Shown here piece after piece: positions 40,328 through 47,821 of a DNA stretch of 64,000 bases (positions are counted from its first letter, which is position 1; each line of letters begins with the position of its first letter). Below the pieces are notes generated by a model. That model did no database searches. It saw nothing but the letters and a program-made list of their open reading frames with translations, and was not told the origin of the DNA. The stretch is taken from contig JANRKD010000027.1 in NCBI GenBank assembly GCA_033763655.1, forward strand, positions 62,001 through 126,000. The letters are read 5' to 3'. Source of the stretch: QFOX01 sp033763655 (GTDB taxonomy: Bacteria; Pseudomonadota; Alphaproteobacteria; Rickettsiales; UBA3002). The position numbers and the translations under genes were made by a program.

Positions 40328-42175
40328 TCAGGTGGTGGCCGGGGCGCCGCTTTTGGTGTCATCCCCCGGCGGTGGTGGCGGCGGTGCGGCGGCGACTTTT
40401 TTCTTTTTGCGCGGGTCGTAGGGTTCCTGCACGGGCAGGTCAATCGGCGGCAGCAGGCGCTTTTTGAAGAAGGGGTCTTTGAAGTAGAAAATCTTTTTGC
40501 ATTTAATCGGCGAGAAGGATTCGACGAGGATAATCTGCTCGTCACGCGGCAGCTGGATAACTTCCTGCGGCAGCAGCAGCGCGCGCTGGGTTTCGGATAC
40601 CTGCAGGGTGCGCGAGCCGGGGTTGAAATCGACGAATTTCGGCTTGTTGTGGGATTCCTGCGTCGCGGTTTTATTGCCCACCAGTTGCGAAATCATGTTC
40701 GCGGTTTCGATGTTGTTCGCCGAGAAAGTGACGCGGTAATAGGAGTTCGAGAGGAAGCTGTTCATGCCCGCTTCCTCGTAAATCCCTTTAAGCTGCTGGG
40801 TATCCTGAACGATGAGGAACAGCTTGACGCGGAAGCCGCGGAAATAGGCGATACCGATCTGGAACTGCGGCATTTCGCCAAGTGACGGGAACTCATCGAG
40901 CATGAACATCACGCCGTGTGGCTCGTCCTTTTTGGGCATCTGGCGGGTTAAAAAGTCGGTCGCCTGCTGGTAGAACACTTTGAGCAGCGGTTCGAGGCGT
41001 TGTAAGTTATCCGGCGTCACCCCGACATAGATGCTGGTTTTGCGTTTTTTCAGCGTCTGCAGGTCGAAATCGGAGCTGGCGGTGGTGGTGTCAATCAGCG
41101 GGTTGGCCCAGAGTTCGAGCGCGGAGTTGAGCGTCGAAACCACGCCGGAGCGTTCCTTGTCGGCTTTCTGCAGGAAGGCAGCGATGTTCATGTAGGCCAC
41201 CGGGTGGATTTTGCCGCCGATAGTATCGAGCACGACCGCGAGGTTGTAGACTACGTCGTCCGAACGCATGGTGCGCACGACTTCGCCGAAGCTGGTGACT
41301 TTCTCGGGTACGGCGCACAGATAGAGGATGATGCCGAGCATCAGCGAACGGGCCTCGTTCTGCCAGAACTCCTGCTCGGGCAGCACGAGGTTGCAGATTT
41401 TCTGCACGTCATCGACCATCTGTCCGGGTTTGTCGGAAATCCAGTCGAGCGGGTTGTAGCAATGCGAAATACCGTTCGGGTCGGCCGGGTTCCAGACATA
41501 GCAGGGTTGGCCGAGCTTCTTGTTGCGGTAGCCCGAGGTCAGCTCGTAGTTTTCGAGTTTAATATCGTGACAGATGACCGATTCTTCCCAGAAAAGCAGG
41601 TTGGGAATCACAAAGCCCACACCCTTACCCGACCCGGTCGGGGCAAAGAGCAGCACATGCTGGAAATCATCCGCAATCAGGTAATTCGCGGTGCCGGTGC
41701 GCCCGAGCAGCAGGCCCTTTTTCGCCCGCAGCTTGGCGCGTTTAAGGTCGGCCTCGGTGGACCATTTGGCGTCGCCGTGGATTTTTTCCTTCTTGCGGTA
41801 GGGGCGGAAATCCATCAGCGGCGCGCGCATGAGAAAGAGCGTGAACAGGCCGAGCAGCAGGCCCGCACCGACGGGGCCGTAGAACTTGGCGTCGAACGCG
41901 GCGTTAAAATAGGCCTCGCGGTATTGCGGGTAGGCCTTGTACTGGTTCACGATTTTATGCAGGTCGCGGTAGCCCTTGAGGATGCCCAGCGGGTTGCTGC
42001 CCGATTGCACATAGGTGAAAATCGAAGCCGGGCGCTGGTTCTGCAGTTTGGTCAGGTAGCGGTGGCCGAGGGTGAAGCCCGCCAGCGTGCCGGCATAGGC
42101 GGGAATCAGCAACGTGCCGCCGATGATAATCACCAGGAACAGCTTGTTGAGGATCGCTTTGACGAATTGGGGCAT
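40328..42175 (-). CDS. virD4: Type IV secretion coupling protein VirD4
   Basis: Hexameric inner-membrane ATPase that hands substrates to the type IV channel. N-terminal membrane helices (about residues 11-36 and 98-118), then the TraG/VirD4 ATPase: Walker A APTGSGKGVGFVIPN with Lys184, Walker B GVMFMLDEFPSLG. The region LYFKDPFF-like (IFYFKDPFFKKRLLPPIDLP) is near the C-terminus, which ends in Lys and Pro runs. 615 aa, complete. Last gene of the cluster, 124 bp after virB11 with a short tandem array between. Confidence 0.96.
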   Translation of the reverse strand: MPQFVKAILNKLFLVIIIGGTLLIPAYAGTLAGFTLGHRYLTKLQNQRPASIFTYVQSGSNPLGILKGYRDLHKIVNQYKAYPQYREAYFNAAFDAKFYGPVGAGLLLGLFTLFLMRAPLMDFRPYRKKEKIHGDAKWSTEADLKRAKLRAKKGLLLGRTGTANYLIADDFQHVLLFAPTGSGKGVGFVIPNLLFWEESVICHDIKLENYELTSGYRNKKLGQPCYVWNPADPNGISHCYNPLDWISDKPGQMVDDVQKICNLVLPEQEFWQNEARSLMLGIILYLCAVPEKVTSFGEVVRTMRSDDVVYNLAVVLDTIGGKIHPVAYMNIAAFLQKADKERSGVVSTLNSALELWANPLIDTTTASSDFDLQTLKKRKTSIYVGVTPDNLQRLEPLLKVFYQQATDFLTRQMPKKDEPHGVMFMLDEFPSLGEMPQFQIGIAYFRGFRVKLFLIVQDTQQLKGIYEEAGMNSFLSNSYYRVTFSANNIETANMISQLVGNKTATQESHNKPKFVDFNPGSRTLQVSETQRALLLPQEVIQLPRDEQIILVESFSPIKCKKIFYFKDPFFKKRLLPPIDLPVQEPYDPRKKKKVAAAPPPPPPGDDTKSGAPATT

Positions 42176-42191
42176 AAGGTTGGGTGCCGGG

Positions 42192-42211
42192 ACTCAGGGT
42201 TCAGGGTTCAG
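42192..42211. repeat. GGTTCAG tandem array in the virB11-virD4 gap
   Basis: ACTCAGGGTTCAGGGTTCAG, three 7-bp units, 16 bp upstream of virD4. Same style as the arrays near 6449, 12109, 22480 and 23372. Confidence 0.55.
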
Positions 42212-42299
42212 ATTCCACGTTATATACTAACCGGCCTGCACGCGAAAGTGGCAATCGTGGGTCGGGCATCGGGAAATTTTGCCTGCTGCCGCACGGGGG

Positions 42300-43283
42300 T
42301 TACGCGCCGGGCTTGAAATAAACCTCGCTGACGTAGCGCCGGCCTTTTTCGCCGCGCTTGAGCTGGATGATGACCTGAATCACCGATTCGACATAGGCCT
42401 TAATCTGGTCGCGGGTGATACCCAGATCCGCCTGCATAATCATCAGGATCAGTTGCTCGATGGCCAGTGTCGGCGAATCGGCGTGGATGGTGGCGACGGA
42501 GCCCGGATGGCCGGTGTTGACCGCGCGCAGGTAGGAGAATGCCTCGGCGCCGCGCAACTCGCCGACGATGATACGGTCGGGCCTGAGGCGCAGGCAGGCC
42601 TCGATCAGTTCCTGAGTCGTCACTTTCGCGCGGCCTTGCCCGCCCTTGCTGACCATGAGGTGGACGCGGTTGGGGATGTGGTCGATCTGCACCTCGCGCG
42701 CATCCTCCACCGTGATGATGCGCTCGCTGGCGGGGATTTGCGTCAGCGCCGCGTTCATGAAGGTGGTTTTACCCGTGCTGGTGCCGCCGCTGATGATGAT
42801 ATTCTTTTTGAATTTGACCGCCTGCGCGATGAAGCCCTTGACGTCGCCTTTGGCGTAAAGTTCGCTCAAGATATCGTCGGCCGGGTCATGCGTGCCAAGG
42901 CCGGTTTTGGTGGTGGCAAAAGCGCCCAGTTGCTCGTAGGTGTCGAGCGTCATCATCAGCGCCGCCTGTTTGCGGATCGACATGGCGATGCCGTTATCCG
43001 CGCAGGCGGGTGGGAAGACGACCTGCACGCGGTAGCCACCGGGCAGGGTGGCGGAAAGCAGCGGTTTTTCCTCGCTGATGGTCTGGCTGGTGGATTGCGC
43101 AATCAGGTGCGCAAGGGCCTGCAGATGCTCGTGCGTGAACTGGGGCAGCGGCTCGTAACGCATGTCGCCGAACTTCTCGACCCAGGCCTCGCCCGGGCGA
43201 TTAATCGAAATCTCCTGAATCCCCTCCTCGGCGAAGAGGGCGTTGAGGGGTTCAAGGAAGGTGTCGAGTGCGGTATGTGACAT
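42300..43283 (-). CDS. virB11: Type IV secretion ATPase VirB11
   Basis: Hexameric traffic ATPase at the cytoplasmic base of the T4SS. Start 43283 gives 327 aa, beginning MSHTALDTFLEPLNALFAEE as in family members. Motifs are Walker A SGGTSTGKTTF (Lys172), Asp box IITVEDAREVQI, Walker B LRLRPDRIIVGELRG and His box NTGHPGSVATIHADSP. It starts 7 bp after virB10. All catalytic boxes intact. Confidence 0.96.
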   Translation of the reverse strand: MSHTALDTFLEPLNALFAEEGIQEISINRPGEAWVEKFGDMRYEPLPQFTHEHLQALAHLIAQSTSQTISEEKPLLSATLPGGYRVQVVFPPACADNGIAMSIRKQAALMMTLDTYEQLGAFATTKTGLGTHDPADDILSELYAKGDVKGFIAQAVKFKKNIIISGGTSTGKTTFMNAALTQIPASERIITVEDAREVQIDHIPNRVHLMVSKGGQGRAKVTTQELIEACLRLRPDRIIVGELRGAEAFSYLRAVNTGHPGSVATIHADSPTLAIEQLILMIMQADLGITRDQIKAYVESVIQVIIQLKRGEKGRRYVSEVYFKPGA

Positions 43284-43290
43284 AAGTCCT

Positions 43291-44502
43291 TTAATTGATA
43301 ATGCGTGCGCCGACCGCTTCTTCAGGGAAGACGAGGTCCTTGTTGACAAAGACATTCACCACCGTGCCCTGATCGACCAGAATGGTAGGCTGCACGCCGA
43401 GAAACCGCTGGATGAAGCCATCCGTCAGCGAACCAAGGCGGTTCAGGGCGTTGGTGGTAGCGGTGGTGGCGGCGTCGCCGGTGGTGGTCGAGCCGGTGCC
43501 GTTGCTGGTGCTGGTGGTCGAGCCGCCCGAGATGGAATCCGAGCCGATGGCCAGCGCAATGTTCATCACGCTTGAGAGCAGGGAGCGCGAGAATATCTCC
43601 TGGAACTTGGTGTCGATCTGGCCGGTTACCCCGGCCTGGCCGATGCCGTCTACCAGCGGCGAATCCAGCGCCACGTCAACCCCGTCGGGGCGGATGACGC
43701 GCGTCCAGATGACAAACACCCGGGTCTGGCCACTGGTGAGCGTGGTGTTGTAGCTGCCAATCAGCCGCGAGCCTTTGGGGATGAGTGGCACTGTGCCCGC
43801 CTCGGCATAGGTGTCGCGCGAGACAATGGCGCGGATGGGGGCGGGAAGGTCGGTGTTCAGGGCCGATTCCATGGTTGCCTGAATGATGCGCCCCTGGGCA
43901 ATCGTGCGCCGTAAATCGCCGATGCGGGTGGCCTCGACGCGTTCGGTTTTGGTGGTGGCAAGGTTGGCGGCAAACTGGCTGTTCGGGTCGGTTGGTGCCG
44001 CGGTAGGAGGCGGGGGGGAGCCGCCACCGGTAAGGCCGCCCAATCCGCCGCCAGAACCGCCGTCCTTGACGAGCATCGTGGAGCGCAGCCGCGCCATTTC
44101 CTGCGCTTTTGCCGCGCCGTCATCTTTCGGGGCGAGCAGGGTTTGCGGCACTTGCAGCGGTTCGGGCAGGCTCGGCGGGACAATGCTCGGCGGCGGCGCC
44201 AGAGGCGGCGGCTCGGCAATCGGCAGGGGCGGCGGTTCAATCGATTTGGGGGCGACGGTGAGCTGTTTGACCTTGCCGACATCCTTGTCGCTTTTACCGC
44301 CCGAGAAGATGGAATAGAGCAGAAACAGCACCAGCGCAATCACCAGCCCAAGGACGATAAAGGTCTTGCCGTTGCGGGCGGCGACTTCGGGGGCGCCTTC
44401 GCGCAGGGCTTCGTCGCCATTGCCATTGCCGTTGCCGTTGCCATTCAGTGCGGCGGCGGGGATGTCGAACGGATTTTCGCCCGGGGTGTTATCGTCAGCC
44501 AT
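43291..44502 (-). CDS. virB10: Type IV secretion channel protein VirB10
   Basis: Energy-sensing scaffold spanning both membranes. 403 aa: cytoplasmic head with a run of Asn-Gly repeats (residues 20-29), transmembrane helix at about 47-66 (TFIVLGLVIALVLFLLYSIF), and a Pro-rich periplasmic stretch (about 88-120). The C-terminal TrbI/VirB10 domain has GRIIQATMESALNTDLPAPI, VPLIPKGSRLIGSYNTTLTS, and ILVDQGTVVNVFVNKDLVFP at the end. The start overlaps the virB9 stop as TGATG. Confidence 0.95.
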   Translation of the reverse strand: MADDNTPGENPFDIPAAALNGNGNGNGNGDEALREGAPEVAARNGKTFIVLGLVIALVLFLLYSIFSGGKSDKDVGKVKQLTVAPKSIEPPPLPIAEPPPLAPPPSIVPPSLPEPLQVPQTLLAPKDDGAAKAQEMARLRSTMLVKDGGSGGGLGGLTGGGSPPPPTAAPTDPNSQFAANLATTKTERVEATRIGDLRRTIAQGRIIQATMESALNTDLPAPIRAIVSRDTYAEAGTVPLIPKGSRLIGSYNTTLTSGQTRVFVIWTRVIRPDGVDVALDSPLVDGIGQAGVTGQIDTKFQEIFSRSLLSSVMNIALAIGSDSISGGSTTSTSNGTGSTTTGDAATTATTNALNRLGSLTDGFIQRFLGVQPTILVDQGTVVNVFVNKDLVFPEEAVGARIIN

Positions 44503-45284
44503 CAGAGCACTCCGCCCGCTTCGTTATAGACCAGCACATTCTGCCCAGCCTGCTGCACCTTGAACCGTGGCGCAATGACATTGACCGCAATCAGCCCGTC
44601 GCTGGTGCGGCGGGTGGCGACGTCGAGCGTTTCCCCGTTGGCGGTAATGACGGAAATTCTGGGAGATGCCGCGCCGCTGAACTTGAAGAAGGTGCTTTTG
44701 CCATCGTCGAAGATTTTAACCGGCGCTGCCGCGGCGGCCCCGCTGTAAGTATAGCGGTAGTTGAAGATGGGTGCGCTCGGCGCTACCGCAGCAACGGGCG
44801 CGGGTGTGGCCGAAGGTGGTGGCGGTGCCTGCAGGGTCACCCTCGCCGGGGGCGGCAGAAGGCCCGCCGCCGCATCTTCCGGATAGAAGAAGCGCACGAC
44901 ATAGGTTAATTCCTCGCTGCCAAAGACCGCATCCGCCGCCGAGGAGCGCAAATCAAACTGGTAGGCGCGCAGGTTGGTGACGACGGTCATGTTGGTGTGG
45001 GCGTTTTCCTCCTGCGCGCGGATGAACAGGCGGCGCCCTGCCGGGGTAATCTGCCAGGCGATGCGGTCGCCGACCGAAATCGTGTCGATAATCTCTTTCG
45101 GCCCGAACTCAATATTGCTCTGGTAGCCGTAATGGGTGGTGACGGTGAACACCTCGTTGGGATTAAAGACCAGCGTTTTGATGCGACTGTCGGTGGTGAT
45201 GGGCTGGGCCGCGTGGACAAGTGCCGCAGCCAATACGCCGCCGGCAAGGGCTATGAAACGGAGGGTGGCGGTGCGTAACATCAT
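44502..45284 (-). CDS. virB9: Type IV secretion outer-membrane-complex protein VirB9
   Basis: Start 45284 gives a 4-bp overlap with virB8 and a signal peptide (IALAGGVLAAALVHA). 260 aa with SRIKTLVFNPNEVFTVTTHY, DRIAWQITPAGRRLFIRAQE and NMTVVTNLRAYQFDL in the N-terminal domain. A Pro/Ala linker (about 160-185) leads to the C-terminal domain with IFNYRYTYSG and IFDDGKSTFFKFSG. Forms the core complex with VirB10 and normally VirB7, which was not found here. Confidence 0.94.
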   Translation of the reverse strand: MMLRTATLRFIALAGGVLAAALVHAAQPITTDSRIKTLVFNPNEVFTVTTHYGYQSNIEFGPKEIIDTISVGDRIAWQITPAGRRLFIRAQEENAHTNMTVVTNLRAYQFDLRSSAADAVFGSEELTYVVRFFYPEDAAAGLLPPPARVTLQAPPPPSATPAPVAAVAPSAPIFNYRYTYSGAAAAAPVKIFDDGKSTFFKFSGAASPRISVITANGETLDVATRRTSDGLIAVNVIAPRFKVQQAGQNVLVYNEAGGVL

Positions 45285-46036
45285 TCGCTCTCGGGCTGGA
45301 TTTGATACGAAGTGACGGTGTAACCAAGGGGATTGAGCAGTTGTTCTTCCTGATTCAGGCTGAGGTCGGCATATTCGAAGGTGACGGTGACAATCCACAG
45401 CGAGGATTTGTCGGGCTGGTTCGGCATGCTTTCGGTGGTGGTAATGCGGGCCTGCAGGATTTTCGAGGTGGTAACGGTGTCCGCATTACGCCGCTCGCCG
45501 GGGTTGGTGACATAGACCATCGAGCGGATTTTGACATCGCGCTGGCCGTAGGTACCAAGCCGCTTGGCAAGGCTTTCCGGGTTGTTCGGATCGAGCTGCG
45601 CGCGGGCGCGGCGGAAGACCTCGGCCGTGCTCATCAGCCGCAAGACGTTGTAGTTGTAGCGCAGCACGCTGATATTGTAGCTCTCGCGCAGGCGCAGGTA
45701 GGTGGCGGTGAAGTAGCGGTCAACCCCCTGGTCGGCGGCGTAGTCGCGGCGGGTGATGGGTTGTACCCGCTGGGTGATGCCGGTTTTTTCGTCGATCTGA
45801 ATCAGGTAGGGCTGCACCGATTTGAGGGGCGCCAGACGAAATACCGCAAATGCGGCGATGACCGCCACCAGAAGAGAGGCCGCCGCAATCAACGCCAGCA
45901 TGTTGCGCTGGGTCAGGACATGCTGGTACTTATCCTGATACCAGTGTTTCGACCCTTCGGAAACCGCTTGCTGTTTGCGCCTGAACATCCCTTGCACCAC
46001 GTTAGCTATAGTCGATCGAAACAATAACGTAGCCAT
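45281..46036 (-). CDS. virB8: Type IV secretion assembly protein VirB8
   Basis: Bitopic inner-membrane protein; 251 aa from the ATG at 46036. Cytoplasmic head, one helix (about residues 45-65, LALIAAASLLVAVIAAFAVF), then the NTF2-like periplasmic domain with VQPYLIQIDEKTGITQRVQP, YLRLRESYNISVLRYNYNVL and SLWIVTVTFEYADL. The 177-bp gap upstream of it, after virB6, holds palindromic operator-like sequence, so virB8 to virD4 may have their own promoter. Confidence 0.94.
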   Translation of the reverse strand: MATLLFRSTIANVVQGMFRRKQQAVSEGSKHWYQDKYQHVLTQRNMLALIAAASLLVAVIAAFAVFRLAPLKSVQPYLIQIDEKTGITQRVQPITRRDYAADQGVDRYFTATYLRLRESYNISVLRYNYNVLRLMSTAEVFRRARAQLDPNNPESLAKRLGTYGQRDVKIRSMVYVTNPGERRNADTVTTSKILQARITTTESMPNQPDKSSLWIVTVTFEYADLSLNQEEQLLNPLGYTVTSYQIQPESE

Positions 46037-46130
46037 CGTTATTCTTCGGGTACGCTGACGTTGCCGCGCAAAATCGCCGGGTTGCCGGGCGGTTTCGATG
46101 CCCGGCTGCCGCAACGATGCATCAACCGAG

Positions 46131-46162
46131 TATAGTGGGCTCCGCTATAAGTGGCCACTATA
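46131..46162. promoter_or_regulatory. Operator-like palindromes upstream of virB8
   Basis: TATAGTGG (46131), TATAAGTGG (46146) and inverted CCACTATA (ending 46162) place three half-sites in 32 bp; the last two form TATAAGTGGCCACTATA. Located 95-126 bp before the virB8 start, inside the T4SS cluster. A repressor-binding role is inferred from symmetry and place. Confidence 0.45.
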
Positions 46163-46213
46163 TGTTGGGTTTATGAGATTGCAAGCGGTGGGGATAAGTT
46201 ATTCAGGCAAAAC

Positions 46214-47821
46214 TTAGCGGCCAAAACTTGAGGGATCGCGTATCCAGCGGGCAAAGCTGTTCTGGATGCTGTTCTGGGGTGTCGCCGCATCCCGTGCCGG
46301 GTCGTCGGTCTTGACGGCACGGCCATCGGCGCGGCTGCCGGTGAGCATGGCGGCAAACCCATCCTTCACCCCTTGTACGGTTTTCGTCAGCCCATCGCTA
46401 TGGCTGCCATCGCGGAAGCCCGATTCAAACCCGCCTTTGAAATTATCGAGGTAGGATTCGCCCGGCATGCGCGTGACACCGCTGGTGGCGGTACCGACGC
46501 CACCACCCAGCTGGGTAGCGTAGGAAGCGCCCAGCCCCGAGGCCAGGCGTTGCGCCAGTGCCGGCACCAGCTTCAGTAGTTTTTCAATCAGCAGCACGAT
46601 AATCACGAGTGGGATCAGCCCTTCACCGATGAACGTGAGCAGCGCCTCAATCTGGTTGCGGGCGTCGGGCGACGTGGCAAAATTGGGGGTGATGGGCTTC
46701 TCGGGGGTTTTGCACTGCAGTTTGCCTTTGGCGGTATAGTCCGGGTCACCCGAGTGGAGAATGGCCCCGGTTTCCTTGTTGACGACATCGAACTCGCACA
46801 AGGTGCAATAGGTCAGCGAGAAGCGCAGCGCGGTGGTTTCGGTAGTCTGCTGATTGTAGCGGACAATGCCGGTCAGGTTGGTGACCACGTTATTGTTGGT
46901 GATGTCTTTGACGATGATGACAATAAAGGTGAGGAAGGCAAACATCAGCACCACTTGCAGGGCGAAAGAAACAAGGTAGCCCACCCAGCGGTCGAACAGG
47001 TTGCGGGTATGTTTGAACAGGTAAAATCCGAGGAAGAACGGCGCAAGGGTAAGCAGGAACGCGATGCCGATGACCGCATACACATAAGCGAACACGGCGC
47101 GGAACAGGGTCAGCATCATGCGGCCAATCACCAGCAGCGCGACATAGGCGGCGATGGGCAGCGCGGTCATGAAGAGCGCAATCACCGCAAAGAGGGCGTT
47201 CTTGCAGTAATCGGCGTTGGTTGATGCGCCTTCGGAGTCGGTGGCAAAATGGACAAAATGGGCAAGGATTTTGTCCATTTCGGCATAGACGTCGCTGCCG
47301 CTGTGGATGCCCGAACTGTTCAGGGTGGTCAACGCAATGGTGGTGCCTTCGCGGATGCCCGCAATCAGGAACGTGTAGCCGTAGCCAATCAGGTAATCGG
47401 CATTGGTGGCAAAGGCGGTGACAAAGGCCAGTTTGAGGGCAAACAGGATGGCTTCCTGCCCGGTTGCGGGCACCAGGCCGATGGTGAATGAGATGCCGAA
47501 GATAACGACGGCCAGCGTCACCGCCGCCCAGACGGCCGGGGCGAGGTCGAGAATCATGCCGCAGAACAGGTGGCCCATGAGGTTGCTGGCGAGTTGCTCG
47601 AAATTACACACCAGGAACGAGAAGAGGTTATCGAACCCGAGTGTGGTCGGGCAGCTTGGCCCCGAAATAAACAGTTGGCCGGTGGCGTGGCCCCCGCTGC
47701 ACCGCAAATGGCCGCCGCTGGCATCATCCGCAATCGCCCAGGCATCGGGTGCGTGGAGCATGACCGCAACCAGTGCGGCAATAAACGCAAGGATGCTCCA
47801 GCTGCGGGCGCGGCGCGTCAT
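46214..47821 (-). CDS. virB6: Type IV secretion inner-membrane protein VirB6
   Basis: Polytopic TrbL/VirB6 protein of 535 aa. A signal-like N-terminus (ILAFIAALVAVMLHAPDAWA) is followed by a periplasmic part with several Cys (LRCSGGH, ISGPSCP, LVCNFEQ, HLFCGM). Six or so helices cover residues 85-320, with VGYLVSFALQVVLMFAFLTF among them. A second extracytoplasmic segment has a CTLCEF motif, and the C-terminal cytoplasmic tail is polar. The periplasmic Cys residues may be disulfide-bonded. Start overlaps the virB4 stop by 4 bp. Confidence 0.92.
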   Translation of the reverse strand: MTRRARSWSILAFIAALVAVMLHAPDAWAIADDASGGHLRCSGGHATGQLFISGPSCPTTLGFDNLFSFLVCNFEQLASNLMGHLFCGMILDLAPAVWAAVTLAVVIFGISFTIGLVPATGQEAILFALKLAFVTAFATNADYLIGYGYTFLIAGIREGTTIALTTLNSSGIHSGSDVYAEMDKILAHFVHFATDSEGASTNADYCKNALFAVIALFMTALPIAAYVALLVIGRMMLTLFRAVFAYVYAVIGIAFLLTLAPFFLGFYLFKHTRNLFDRWVGYLVSFALQVVLMFAFLTFIVIIVKDITNNNVVTNLTGIVRYNQQTTETTALRFSLTYCTLCEFDVVNKETGAILHSGDPDYTAKGKLQCKTPEKPITPNFATSPDARNQIEALLTFIGEGLIPLVIIVLLIEKLLKLVPALAQRLASGLGASYATQLGGGVGTATSGVTRMPGESYLDNFKGGFESGFRDGSHSDGLTKTVQGVKDGFAAMLTGSRADGRAVKTDDPARDAATPQNSIQNSFARWIRDPSSFGR

